Positions 1 to 6,278 of a stretch of DNA of 20,897 nt are shown here, in pieces. Source of the DNA: a virus; the IMG/VR virus record IMGVR_UViG_3300005470_000022, positions 1-20,897 of that record, one strand, 5' to 3'. The notes under the pieces were generated by a model. That model saw nothing but the letters and a program-made list of their open reading frames with translations, was not told where the DNA came from and did no database searches. Within the stretch, counting starts at the first letter, position 1. Each line of letters starts with the position of its first letter. Both the position numbers and the translations under genes were made by a program.

Positions 1-1306
1 CCTGTATCGCACGGAAAATCTCTTTGACAAAGTTGAAAAATGCTCTGATAGCCCCGCCGACAGAGTCTTCAACTGCCTTGAACGTTTTAGTGATCAATTC
101 CATCTCGAGAAAATCTGCCACAGCATAAAGTACGTCTGCCATGGTATCGATAATGCTATAGAATATTTCTACCAGACCCTTCCCCGCGCCGACTATATTT
201 TCGAATGCTGACGTTATAGCCCCGGAATTTTTGCTGACAAACGATTCTATAGCGCCAACAAATTTTGTGAACCCTTGAACCACATTGCGCAATACAGAAT
301 CCAGAGATTCAAATATTGTTATCTTCAGACCGGATAGGCCAGATTGCAGAATTGTCACGTCACCTGATAGGTTATCGAGCCGATCTGCCGCAGCCTGTGC
401 CGCTGTGTTCGCTTCCTTTTGCTTTTCGGCGAATTGCCGAACCGCTTCTCCTCCTTTTTCAATTACCTTGAAAAACTTCGGGGCTGCCTCTTGGCCCAGC
501 AAAGTTATTATGTCTTTCTGCTGCAACCCAGCTTTATTCAGCGTGTCAAGAATAGACGCAAACGATTGTGTTGCCGGGTTTACTTGTTCGGTTGATATTT
601 TGTATTTCTCTAGGACTGCCTGTGCCTCAGCTGCAGGTTTGGCAAGTCTTGAGAATGCAGCATTTAGCGCTGTACCAGCAACAGATCCCTTCACGCCAGC
701 CTCGGCCATTGCGCCCAATATACCGGTCAGATCCTGAAACGGGACACCAAATGCCGACGCTGTACCAGATACTGCTTTCAAGGCCTCATTTAAATCTTCG
801 AACCCTTGAGGTGACGCGCCGACAGTCTGAGTTATCAGGTCAACAGCTTTTCTTGCGTCCAGACCGGAATCTTTGAAGATATTTAGCTGTATCGCTACCG
901 TTGACGCTGCTGTTGCTAGATCAGCCCCGGTTGCAGCAGCCAAGTCCATGGCCTCAGACGTTGTGTCAATGACTCCAGCGGTTGACATGCCAGCACGGCG
1001 AAGCTCTTCCATCGCTTGCGCTGCCTCAACCGCGCTGAATGCTGTTGTCGCCCCAATCCTCTTGGCTTCATCGCTTAGGGATTTGAATTCTGCCTCTGTT
1101 GTTTTGCTTATTGATTTCACCGCCGACATTTGTTTGGTGAAATTCATCCCCTCTGTAACCACTGCCTTAAATGGGGCCGACAAAGCACTTATGGATTTTT
1201 GAAATAATTCAATCGCCTGGTTAGCTGCGATCACAGTAGCGCCAAACGATCTAAATACCGGGGTCGCTGTATCTTTGGCCGTTATGATCGCTTCTATTTT
1301 TGCCAT
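1..1306 (-). CDS. Phage tail tape measure protein (5' part, runs off left edge)
   Basis: The reading frame starts at ATG 1306 and stays open to base 1, so only the first 435 residues are present. The N-terminus reads MAKIEAIITAKDTATPVF, followed by a segment with TKQMSAVKSISKTTEAEF, AKRIGATTAFSAVEAAQAME and RRAGMSTAG. This is the conserved opening of the tape measure family (PhageMin_Tail / TP901-type). Members of this family set tail length as a scaffold inside the tail tube and pass towards the host membrane during ejection. Later parts are Ala/Gly-rich and helical with a Gln/Lys-rich coiled-coil-like stretch. The ATG shares one base with the stop of the frameshifted chaperone frame (TAATG), the usual chaperone/tape-measure arrangement. 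The left end is a window cut, not a break in the gene. Confidence 0.93.
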   Translation of the reverse strand, partial: MAKIEAIITAKDTATPVFRSFGATVIAANQAIELFQKSISALSAPFKAVVTEGMNFTKQMSAVKSISKTTEAEFKSLSDEAKRIGATTAFSAVEAAQAMEELRRAGMSTAGVIDTTSEAMDLAAATGADLATAASTVAIQLNIFKDSGLDARKAVDLITQTVGASPQGFEDLNEALKAVSGTASAFGVPFQDLTGILGAMAEAGVKGSVAGTALNAAFSRLAKPAAEAQAVLEKYKISTEQVNPATQSFASILDTLNKAGLQQKDIITLLGQEAAPKFFKVIEKGGEAVRQFAEKQKEANTAAQAAADRLDNLSGDVTILQSGLSGLKITIFESLDSVLRNVVQGFTKFVGAIESFVSKNSGAITSAFENIVGAGKGLVEIFYSIIDTMADVLYAVADFLEMELITKTFKAVEDSVGGAIRAFFNFVKEIFRAIQ

Positions 1307-1557
1307 TATTTTGTACCCTGGGAACGTTGCATTTGAGCCTGAAGTGTAGCAAACTGACCAGAAATTATCTCAAAAATTGCGGGGACGTAGTTAGGCTGGC
1401 GGTATAGCGGTTGTCCATCCGGGTAACACCACTGCGTAAATCCCGTTAGTGCTGGGTTGTGGCAGTGGTAGTATATCTGAAGCCACTGATGGGCTAATTT
1501 ACCAAAATAGACTCTCGGCTGAGCAGGGGATATCCCCCGCATCAACCGAGCTAATTC
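1306..1557 (-). CDS. C-terminal extension of tail assembly chaperone, made by -1 frameshift (GT-type)
   Basis: This frame is entered by a -1 slip at the A AAA AAG heptamer at the end of the upstream chaperone gene. The first codon after the slip is GAA at 1557-1555. It adds 83 residues (ELARLMRGISPAQ at the start, QAQMQRSQGTK at the end) to the first 142 residues of the chaperone, giving a fusion of about 225 residues. The stop TAA overlaps the tape measure ATG by one base. In lambda-like phages the long form (gpGT) binds the tape measure protein while the short form coats it; I infer the same roles here. Independent initiation at TTG 1545 or ATG 1542 cannot be excluded, but I saw no good ribosome binding site. 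The residue composition, with many Tyr, Trp and Gln, is typical of a T-type domain. Confidence 0.8.
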   Translation of the reverse strand, partial: ELARLMRGISPAQPRVYFGKLAHQWLQIYYHCHNPALTGFTQWCYPDGQPLYRQPNYVPAIFEIISGQFATLQAQMQRSQGTK

Positions 1558-1563
1558 TTTTTT
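1514..1563 (-). promoter_or_regulatory. Programmed -1 ribosomal frameshift signal: slippery heptamer plus stem-loop
   Basis: Read on the minus strand, the heptamer A AAA AAG occupies 1563-1557 exactly in the zero frame (ATA AAA AAG AAT TAG). After a 6-base spacer comes an inverted repeat at 1550-1514. It has a 9-bp lower stem (CTCGGTTGA with TCAGCCGAG, one G-U pair), a single unpaired base, a 7-bp GC-rich upper stem (GCGGGGG with CCCCTGC, one G-U pair) and an ATAT loop. Heptamer, spacer and stem-loop match the standard bacterial and phage -1 frameshift design, and the -1 frame is open to the tape measure start. Confidence 0.88.
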
Positions 1564-1982
1564 ATGTCGGTTTCATCCTCCTTAGACATTGCGCTGGCAG
1601 AAGATATCCTGTTAAAAATTTGCATCGCGAAAGACATAAAAGCCGCATATGTGACGATATCATCAACCGTAGCCTGCCTTCGCTGACCATCGATTTTGAC
1701 ATCAAGGCCGACCACATTCCTAGCATGTTGTGGCAGCCTTTCCTTGAGAAATTTTGAAAACCGCGGGTCACCCATTAACCTGATTCCGGCATCTTTCTTT
1801 TCGTCTTCGCCCAATGAATTCACATCAGTCCCGGCAGCGGTCTGAAAGATCGTAACCATTTCTTGATACGCCACGAATTCAAACGGCCTGATTTCTACCG
1901 TTATTCCGGTATCAACATTGCCTTCAGGTGTTTCTTCTACCAATTCAAAAGATTGCCAGTCAAGATCAACATAGTAGCTCAT
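1551..1982 (-). CDS. Tail assembly chaperone (G-type, zero-frame product)
   Basis: A 143-residue protein starting MSYYVDLDWQSFELVEETPE. It lies between the tail tube and tape measure genes, the fixed position of the lambda gpG-like tail assembly chaperone. Its N-terminal half is beta-like and acidic and its C-terminal half is helical. It ends in a charged stretch (SKEDETDIKKN) whose Lys codons form the slippery site. The short product would coat the tape measure protein during tail tube polymerisation; it is not expected in the mature virion. The start ATG 1982 has only a weak purine-rich upstream sequence. Assignment rests on position, size and the frameshift rather than on residue motifs, which are poorly conserved in this family. 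Confidence 0.82.
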   Translation of the reverse strand: MSYYVDLDWQSFELVEETPEGNVDTGITVEIRPFEFVAYQEMVTIFQTAAGTDVNSLGEDEKKDAGIRLMGDPRFSKFLKERLPQHARNVVGLDVKIDGQRRQATVDDIVTYAAFMSFAMQIFNRISSASAMSKEDETDIKKN

Positions 1983-2002
1983 TTTTATCCATTTGATTCA
2001 TA

Positions 2003-2023
2003 GGGCGCCATTGAAGCGCGCCC
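2003..2023 (-). other. GC-rich hairpin between tail tube and chaperone genes
   Basis: GGGCGC and GCGCCC are separated by a 9-base loop in the 46-base gap between the tail tube stop and the chaperone start. There is no run of T after it in the transcription direction, so it is not a standard intrinsic terminator. It could be a 3' mRNA-stabilising or attenuating structure after the highly expressed tube gene, or chance. Confidence 0.3.
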
Positions 2024-2028
2024 AATAG

Positions 2029-2982
2029 TTAAACGAAAAGCGCTTGCGTATTAACAAGCGTTACGGCCATAGCGGTTGCACTGCCGGTGTGATACATAGC
2101 GCCTGCCGTAAAACTGGCCTCAATCAGCCCAGGACCGCCGATAGACGCTTCAAACGATTTGAACCGCAATGCCGGAAAATCAAATGTCAGCGCATTCGGT
2201 GTCTGAGACCCAGCGAAATGGATCTTGAACGGGTACTCGGTTTGGGCCAAGAACGCGTCAAAATAGCTGTGCGACTGGAAAAGCATTGAGCCGGTTAGCT
2301 CAATTACCTGCTGCGCCGTGCGCTTAATTTTGCGAGGCACTGCTGTATTCTGTAGCGTGTATCTTGCTTCCAGGTTGTTGTTTACTGTGATTGTCAAATC
2401 GTTCAGGTCAACAATTGCGGCACTATTGAAAGACCCGCTAAACTGGTCCCATTTGAACGGTTTTGCCGCTGGGTAAGTAGGCGATCCGGCAGCCTTCCGC
2501 GTCCACCCGGCACCGATAAATCCTGCGGTAACGTTCAGCAGCTCCCCATTAGCAACATTGAACGAAAGGGTATTCCCGCACATATCAGAGAATACACCAG
2601 CCGACCCAACGTCAATATGCTGCTCGATTGTCAGTGGTGTCACTGCCGCACGATCTGAAAAATCTGACGTTGCAGGCTTAAACAAATGCGTTTGCGTATT
2701 CGTCCCGCTGGTCGTTGTCGGCGCCGCTAATGCCGACTTGAGAAACCATCCGAGTGATATCGGGCTAGCTTCCATCGTAATATCACCGCCGAACGACCAG
2801 AACCCGGAATGATATGGAGATTCAGCAAACCTTCCATACATTCCGGTTTCAATTTTTTGCTCAATACCGTACACCAACGACGCGTTAGTTACTGCTACAG
2901 CCGTCAGCGACGTAGTCAGCGACGTACCGAATGCCGACTGGCACTGGATCATCACATGACCTCTCATTCCATATCCGGACAT
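2029..2982 (-). CDS. Major tail tube protein
   Basis: A 317-residue protein that I identify as a siphovirus tail tube protein of the Phage_tube-type fold. It opens MSGYGMRGHVMIQCQSAFG, has SFGGDITMEASPISLGWFLK early on and a C-terminal half rich in beta-strand-like stretches (LTITVNNNLEARYTL, FPFKIHF-like, GLIEASFTAGAMY). Composition is Ala/Ser/Thr/Gly-rich with few charged residues, as expected for a self-polymerising tube subunit. It sits directly upstream of the frameshifted chaperone and tape measure genes. The ATG at 2982 follows AAGGAGAAATAACT, a strong Shine-Dalgarno that overlaps the end of the preceding small gene. It would stack into hexameric rings around the tape measure protein. 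Confidence 0.85.
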   Translation of the reverse strand: MSGYGMRGHVMIQCQSAFGTSLTTSLTAVAVTNASLVYGIEQKIETGMYGRFAESPYHSGFWSFGGDITMEASPISLGWFLKSALAAPTTTSGTNTQTHLFKPATSDFSDRAAVTPLTIEQHIDVGSAGVFSDMCGNTLSFNVANGELLNVTAGFIGAGWTRKAAGSPTYPAAKPFKWDQFSGSFNSAAIVDLNDLTITVNNNLEARYTLQNTAVPRKIKRTAQQVIELTGSMLFQSHSYFDAFLAQTEYPFKIHFAGSQTPNALTFDFPALRFKSFEASIGGPGLIEASFTAGAMYHTGSATAMAVTLVNTQALFV

Positions 2983-2984
2983 AG

Positions 2985-3161
2985 TTATTTCTCCTTTTTA
3001 TCCGATTTCTTGTCCGGCTTTTTGTCTGCCTTGACTAACCCATGACGCAATAACACGTCGTAATCGGCTGCATCAAGGGTTATTTTTCTTCCGGGCGAAA
3101 CATCCCCAGCGATGTTATGTGACCCGGGTGGACCTAGCCAGACACAGGTTATTTTACCCAT
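2985..3161 (-). CDS. Small 58-residue protein with Lys/Asp-rich tail, tail module
   Basis: Starts at ATG 3161 (MGKITCVWLGPPG) and stops at 2985, two bases before the tail tube ATG, so it is almost certainly translated with it. The first two-thirds look like a compact beta-rich domain with a GPP turn, ending LDAADYDVLLRHGLVKA. The last 14 residues are a low-complexity charged tail of DKK-type repeats (ADKKPDKKSDKKEK). Small proteins with a similar layout are common between tail terminator and tail tube genes in siphoviruses and are usually left unnamed. No enzyme motif is visible. Position suggests a role in head-tail joining or tail assembly, which is inference only. Confidence 0.7.
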   Translation of the reverse strand: MGKITCVWLGPPGSHNIAGDVSPGRKITLDAADYDVLLRHGLVKADKKPDKKSDKKEK

Positions 3162-3169
3162 TGTAACCC

Positions 3170-3622
3170 CTAAGTTAGCAGTTCAGCAGTGATATTTATC
3201 TGACGCATAGCGAACAGATCCTCAAGTTCTTCGGCGTCAAATGCCGAAGCTGAAAAGCCGGTTATAATGTCAACCGTATTGTTAATCGTTCGTCTGCTGC
3301 TGCTGTGTTCGTTTATTGCCGTCATGACAGCAGTTTGCAGTTGATCAAGTTTTTGCATTGCGTTCAACTTGTTTCTGTCGCCGACCTGTATAACCAACGG
3401 GATAGTTAACGATGCCATCCATGGTTCTGTGATATTCGCACGGCGAGGTTCAAATGTCTGGTCAATACCCATATCACCTGGAACTATGCCGATCCAAGGT
3501 AGCCGGTTGATATTTGAATTCATCACTGAATACAGATCGACGTTAACTCCAGAACTGACTAGCGTTGCGTCGGATGATAGTATCGTGTAAAGCGCAGCCG
3601 TTATGCTGTTTGTAGCAATCAT
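3170..3622 (-). CDS. Probable tail terminator / tail completion protein
   Basis: A 150-residue protein (MIATNSITAALYTILSSDAT at the start). It begins with a short helical domain, followed by alternating strands (LPWIGIVPGDMGI, TIPLVIQVGDRN) and a helix around LNAMQKLDQLQTAVMTAINE, then a strand-rich end (QINITAELLT). This order and length fit the gpU-like tail terminator family, which caps the tube and joins it to the head. Its ATG overlaps the stop of the gpG-like gene upstream by four bases (ATGA). The gene order connector, gpG-like, this protein, small protein, tube supports the call. No catalytic residues are expected. Confidence 0.65.
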   Translation of the reverse strand: MIATNSITAALYTILSSDATLVSSGVNVDLYSVMNSNINRLPWIGIVPGDMGIDQTFEPRRANITEPWMASLTIPLVIQVGDRNKLNAMQKLDQLQTAVMTAINEHSSSRRTINNTVDIITGFSASAFDAEELEDLFAMRQINITAELLT

Positions 3623-4092
3623 TTATCATCTCCTAGCGCTGCTTGAACCTTTTTCTCGTACACCGGATGAACGATATTGCGGCTTTGCTTGTCTGTCGGG
3701 AATATCTTCCGTTTCGGGATATTCTGTTTTTTCGATCCATGCTCATGCACTGAAGAATATATTCGCTTTGATTTAACCTTGCCGTATTTTTCAGTTGCCG
3801 TCAGTTCCCAGTCGCGCATCAGTGATCCGGTGTCACGCAATATTTGTGCGCCAGAGTTACTGCTTTTCTTACCCTTTCTTCGCCGCTCTAGGGTAGATTC
3901 TTTTAACGGCTTCCACTTTAGTGACCTGTCGTCATGCAACCCCCCGTCAGCTCTAAAATTACGTGATATCCATTGTCTATATGCCGTAGCTGCCGCAAGG
4001 TTTGTCGCCCTCATCCGTTGCATGCTGTCAACAGCACCTTTCATTACGCTGACAAATTTATCCATGCCTTTTAATTTCAGATCTACTTTCAC
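3619..4092 (-). CDS. Mu gpG-like virion morphogenesis protein
   Basis: About 157 residues, basic. Motifs typical of the phage virion morphogenesis family (Mu gpG, Phage_tail_S) are visible: KWKPLKESTLERRRKGKK, ILRDTGSLMRDWEL, a VHEHG segment and PKRKIFP. These proteins act at head-tail joining or tail completion. I place the start at GTG 4092 because it overlaps the stop of the upstream connector gene as GTGA, with GAGGA just upstream. This gives the family-like opening VKVDLKLKGMDKF. An earlier in-frame GTG at 4107 would add five residues. The stop overlaps the next gene by four bases, so translation is probably coupled. Confidence 0.8.
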   Translation of the reverse strand: MKVDLKLKGMDKFVSVMKGAVDSMQRMRATNLAAATAYRQWISRNFRADGGLHDDRSLKWKPLKESTLERRRKGKKSSNSGAQILRDTGSLMRDWELTATEKYGKVKSKRIYSSVHEHGSKKQNIPKRKIFPTDKQSRNIVHPVYEKKVQAALGDDK

Positions 4093-4547
4093 GTGTCCTC
4101 GCTCCACAGATCGTCTAAAAGATCAGGGTCAACACGTTGGTAGATATCGTCACGCATATCGAATGTAGGCTTATAGTCACCGGTGCTACTGTAGGCCGTG
4201 AACAAGTTGTTATCTGATCCCTGAAGTTCTGCCCCATCATCCAGTACCATCGATGCGTTGTTCTTGTTGATTGCGTCAATTCGCGAATCAAGATCTTCCT
4301 TCAGCTCTTTACTATCTTCTATGTTGCGTGTTCTCAGCAGAATGCCAAGATATGCGAAATGAATGGATAGATCCCTGGCAGTGGCATTGTTGCTGCTGAA
4401 TGGCGTTGTATAGCTTTTTGACAGCCGTTCATTAACTCGCATCCATCCATATGGCAACCAGACGTTAGCGATCTCCGACGAATTGATACCAATGGCTTCG
4501 ACATTGTAGTATGCCGCGAACTGATCTACTGTGGCGTATGTCGTCAT
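4089..4547 (-). CDS. Probable head-tail connector / adaptor (gp36-like)
   Basis: A 152-residue acidic, mainly helical protein beginning MTTYATVDQFAAYYNVEAIG. The opening TVDQFAAYY, the helix around WMRVNERLSKSY and the position directly before a gpG-like gene match phage gp36/DUF1320-like or head-completion adaptor proteins. Those bind under the portal and attach the tail. The C-terminus (DPDLLDDLWSEDT) is strongly acidic. It overlaps the radical SAM gene upstream by four bases (ATGA), so a typical structural gene is translationally coupled to an enzyme gene that does not belong to the usual structural set. The assignment is by size, order and weak pattern only. Confidence 0.55.
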   Translation of the reverse strand: MTTYATVDQFAAYYNVEAIGINSSEIANVWLPYGWMRVNERLSKSYTTPFSSNNATARDLSIHFAYLGILLRTRNIEDSKELKEDLDSRIDAINKNNASMVLDDGAELQGSDNNLFTAYSSTGDYKPTFDMRDDIYQRVDPDLLDDLWSEDT

Positions 4548-5227
4548 TTGAATTTTTCCGGATCGTCAACGCAATTCGCGCAAAGAGCAAACCGCCTGGT
4601 TTGCAGTTCGATTATATCTTCAATTGGGTGAAAAACAGATCCGTGAATGCACTCCCCGTCTGCGTCAACACAACATGCTGATATTCTTCCATCTACCAAA
4701 ACCATCATCCATCCGAGCCCTATCCACCCGCATGTCGCCCCGACCTTATCGACTGGCCAATTTACTTTCCCGGCCCAATCATTCGCAGATATAACCGGGT
4801 TACACGCGATATAATCGAGTATACCCCGGCTTTGTAGCATTCTCGGTACTTTGGCAAGTGCCTCCTGATCCGGGACATTCAGATGAATTGATACATGCAC
4901 CCGAATATTCAGCTCTGCCAAAACATCTGCAATGTCTTCCGTCATGAGCATTGCATTTGTCGATACCTGAATCTTTGTTTTTGGCAAGTACTTCCGCGCC
5001 AACCGGCAGAACAGCGTAAATTGCGGGTGAAGCAACGATTCGCCCAGGCCATGAAGCCATATTTCCTTTTGATTCAGTCTTGACGCTATATCCAATGTTC
5101 GGCTGAACGTCTGCAAATTCATAAATGATTTTTCGCGCAACTGAAGATGATTCGCGCAATAAACACAATTCAGATTGCACCGGTTCGTTAGTTCTATTTG
5201 GTGTATCCGCGATAAAATTGTTCCCAT
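4544..5227 (-). CDS. Radical SAM enzyme with SPASM-like cysteine-rich C-terminus
   Basis: A 227-residue protein with the radical SAM cluster motif CX3CX2C at residues 17, 21 and 24 (TNRCNLNCVYCANH). A GLGESLLHP stretch follows at about 60-68, corresponding to the family GGEPLLHP motif that contacts S-adenosylmethionine. Further cysteines at 166, 185, 186, 193, 216 and 219 (CGWIG, ISACCVD, GEC, CANC) look like a short SPASM/twitch domain binding an auxiliary iron-sulfur cluster. Enzymes of this architecture modify peptides, proteins or small molecules by radical chemistry. At 227 residues it is short for the family, so the core may be a partial barrel. It lies between the holin-like gene and the connector gene, overlapping the latter by four bases. 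The substrate is unknown; a virion protein, a host factor or a glycan precursor are possible. Confidence 0.88.
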   Translation of the reverse strand: MGTILSRIHQIELTNRCNLNCVYCANHLQLREKSFMNLQTFSRTLDIASRLNQKEIWLHGLGESLLHPQFTLFCRLARKYLPKTKIQVSTNAMLMTEDIADVLAELNIRVHVSIHLNVPDQEALAKVPRMLQSRGILDYIACNPVISANDWAGKVNWPVDKVGATCGWIGLGWMMVLVDGRISACCVDADGECIHGSVFHPIEDIIELQTRRFALCANCVDDPEKFK

Positions 5228-5241
5228 AAGTTTTTTCTCAA

Positions 5242-5508
5242 TTACTGACGTTCCATAAATTTTCGTGATATGACCTGAGCGGCAGTGGTTTTCCCACTGG
5301 CCAACGCGCGATTTACAATTTGCTCATCTGGTTCTTGTGCTTCGTGGTGCAGCACTGCCAGTTCATCCACGGCTTTTTTTGCTGCCCCCAATAATGGCAC
5401 CCATGCCGGCGCAAACGATTTTACCAGAATGCCGACAATTGCCCAGAACGGAACTTGCACCGCCGGGTCAAAGAACAATCGTACTGCGCCGTCAATCAAC
5501 GTTTCCAT
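5242..5508 (-). CDS. Small membrane protein, holin-like
   Basis: An 88-residue protein with one hydrophobic stretch near residues 18-45 (VQVPFWAIVGILVKSFAPAW, VPLLGAAKKAV). After it comes a charged, helical tail containing HHEAQEPDEQIVNRAL and ending ISRKFMERQ. It lies immediately downstream of an M15 peptidase gene, and size, hydrophobic start and charged end fit a holin or holin-like lysis protein. The ATG at 5508 is preceded by GAGGCGAA, a good Shine-Dalgarno. With only one clear membrane segment it could also be another lysis accessory protein, so the name is by context. Confidence 0.55.
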   Translation of the reverse strand: METLIDGAVRLFFDPAVQVPFWAIVGILVKSFAPAWVPLLGAAKKAVDELAVLHHEAQEPDEQIVNRALASGKTTAAQVISRKFMERQ

Positions 5509-5514
5509 TTCGCC

Positions 5515-5937
5515 TCATAATTGGTGTTTTTCGGCGTATTCTAGTCCTAGCGGATAAGCAACATACTTACCATCCAGCTTTGCCCATGACGCCCGCTCGC
5601 CCCTGGTGTCAAGGTGAAATCCTGGATCTTTCCATTGCGGGTATATCCCGACGCCTACCAGTTCGATCATGCCGGTATTGTGCAGATACCGCATTATATG
5701 GCTGTCGGCAACACGCAACGAACAGCCGACAACATGAAAGTCAACCGCCTTGCCAACATAGTGCTGAGACTGTGGACTGTGGCCCCTGGTAGCGAACCCT
5801 TTATGGATCTTGACCCAGTGCCCTGGCGGCAAATGGCCACGTATCTTTTCCATCAGAAATAGAAGCATGATATCCATCCGATCCGGATCGCCCCATGCCT
5901 CAGTCCGCTTGAAATATTCAAGCATATTCCAGATCAT
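5515..5937 (-). CDS. M15-family peptidase-like endolysin (D,D-carboxypeptidase fold)
   Basis: A 140-residue protein with the zinc peptidase motif of family M15: SPQSQHYVGKAVDFH at residues 54-68, which supplies zinc ligands H59 and D66. GFHLDTRG follows with H108 as the third ligand and D110 nearby. Enzymes of this fold cut peptide bonds in peptidoglycan. As a single-domain protein without a signal peptide or cell-wall-binding domain, next to a holin-like gene and a membrane/coiled-coil gene, it is probably the endolysin. A role in degrading peptidoglycan during entry cannot be excluded because the gene sits inside the structural region. It overlaps the upstream gene by four bases (ATGA). Confidence 0.82.
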   Translation of the reverse strand: MIWNMLEYFKRTEAWGDPDRMDIMLLFLMEKIRGHLPPGHWVKIHKGFATRGHSPQSQHYVGKAVDFHVVGCSLRVADSHIMRYLHNTGMIELVGVGIYPQWKDPGFHLDTRGERASWAKLDGKYVAYPLGLEYAEKHQL

Positions 5938-6263
5938 TTCAACCTGTCTTTTATTTGTTCTAACACCCCGATGAGATGCGCGATTAGCTCATTGTTGCGA
6001 CGTAAAACCTGCGCCATTTCGTCGGCCTGTCGTTTCTGATAATCGATATGAATCTGTGATTGACGCTGTGATTCGCGAATATCAAAAACAACTTCTTTCA
6101 CCCGTTTAGCGTCGTTGCAATGCGAAGTTTTGTACGATTCATAATCTGATCGCCAAGATTCCATATCGCCCCTGAATCGAAAAACGAACCACAGTATTCC
6201 AAAAACCATTCCAGCGACCGTCATCAGACCAGAGTATTCGTTCAGCAACATCAATACCTGCAT
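5934..6263 (-). CDS. Membrane-anchored coiled-coil protein, lysis cluster
   Basis: A 109-residue protein with one N-terminal transmembrane segment at about residues 12-29 (MTVAGMVFGILWFVFRF). The remainder is a long charged, coiled-coil-like helix rich in Gln, Arg, Lys and Glu (SQRQSQIHIDYQKRQADEM and following). This layout resembles inner-membrane spanin or holin-accessory proteins. Its position directly before the M15 peptidase, with a four-base overlap, supports a lysis role. The start codon ATG 6263 has GGGGGG about six bases upstream. No lipobox is seen, so it is not an outer-membrane spanin by itself. It could instead be a small tail or ejection-associated membrane protein. Confidence 0.6.
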   Translation of the reverse strand: MQVLMLLNEYSGLMTVAGMVFGILWFVFRFRGDMESWRSDYESYKTSHCNDAKRVKEVVFDIRESQRQSQIHIDYQKRQADEMAQVLRRNNELIAHLIGVLEQIKDRLK

Positions 6264-6278
6264 CCATCACCCCCCGGG

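Noticed and set aside
285-1202. Three plus-strand open frames over the tape measure gene
   Set aside because: They lie opposite a continuous minus-strand frame with clear tape measure features, have no ribosome binding sites and show no recognisable protein pattern.
1306-1545. Separate gene starting at TTG 1545
   Set aside because: No good ribosome binding site is present, and the frame is joined to the upstream gene by the slippery site, so it is better read as the frameshift extension.
4800-5180. Minus-strand 126-residue open frame inside the radical SAM gene
   Set aside because: It is a different frame of the same strand, without motifs, while the overlapping frame has a complete radical SAM signature.
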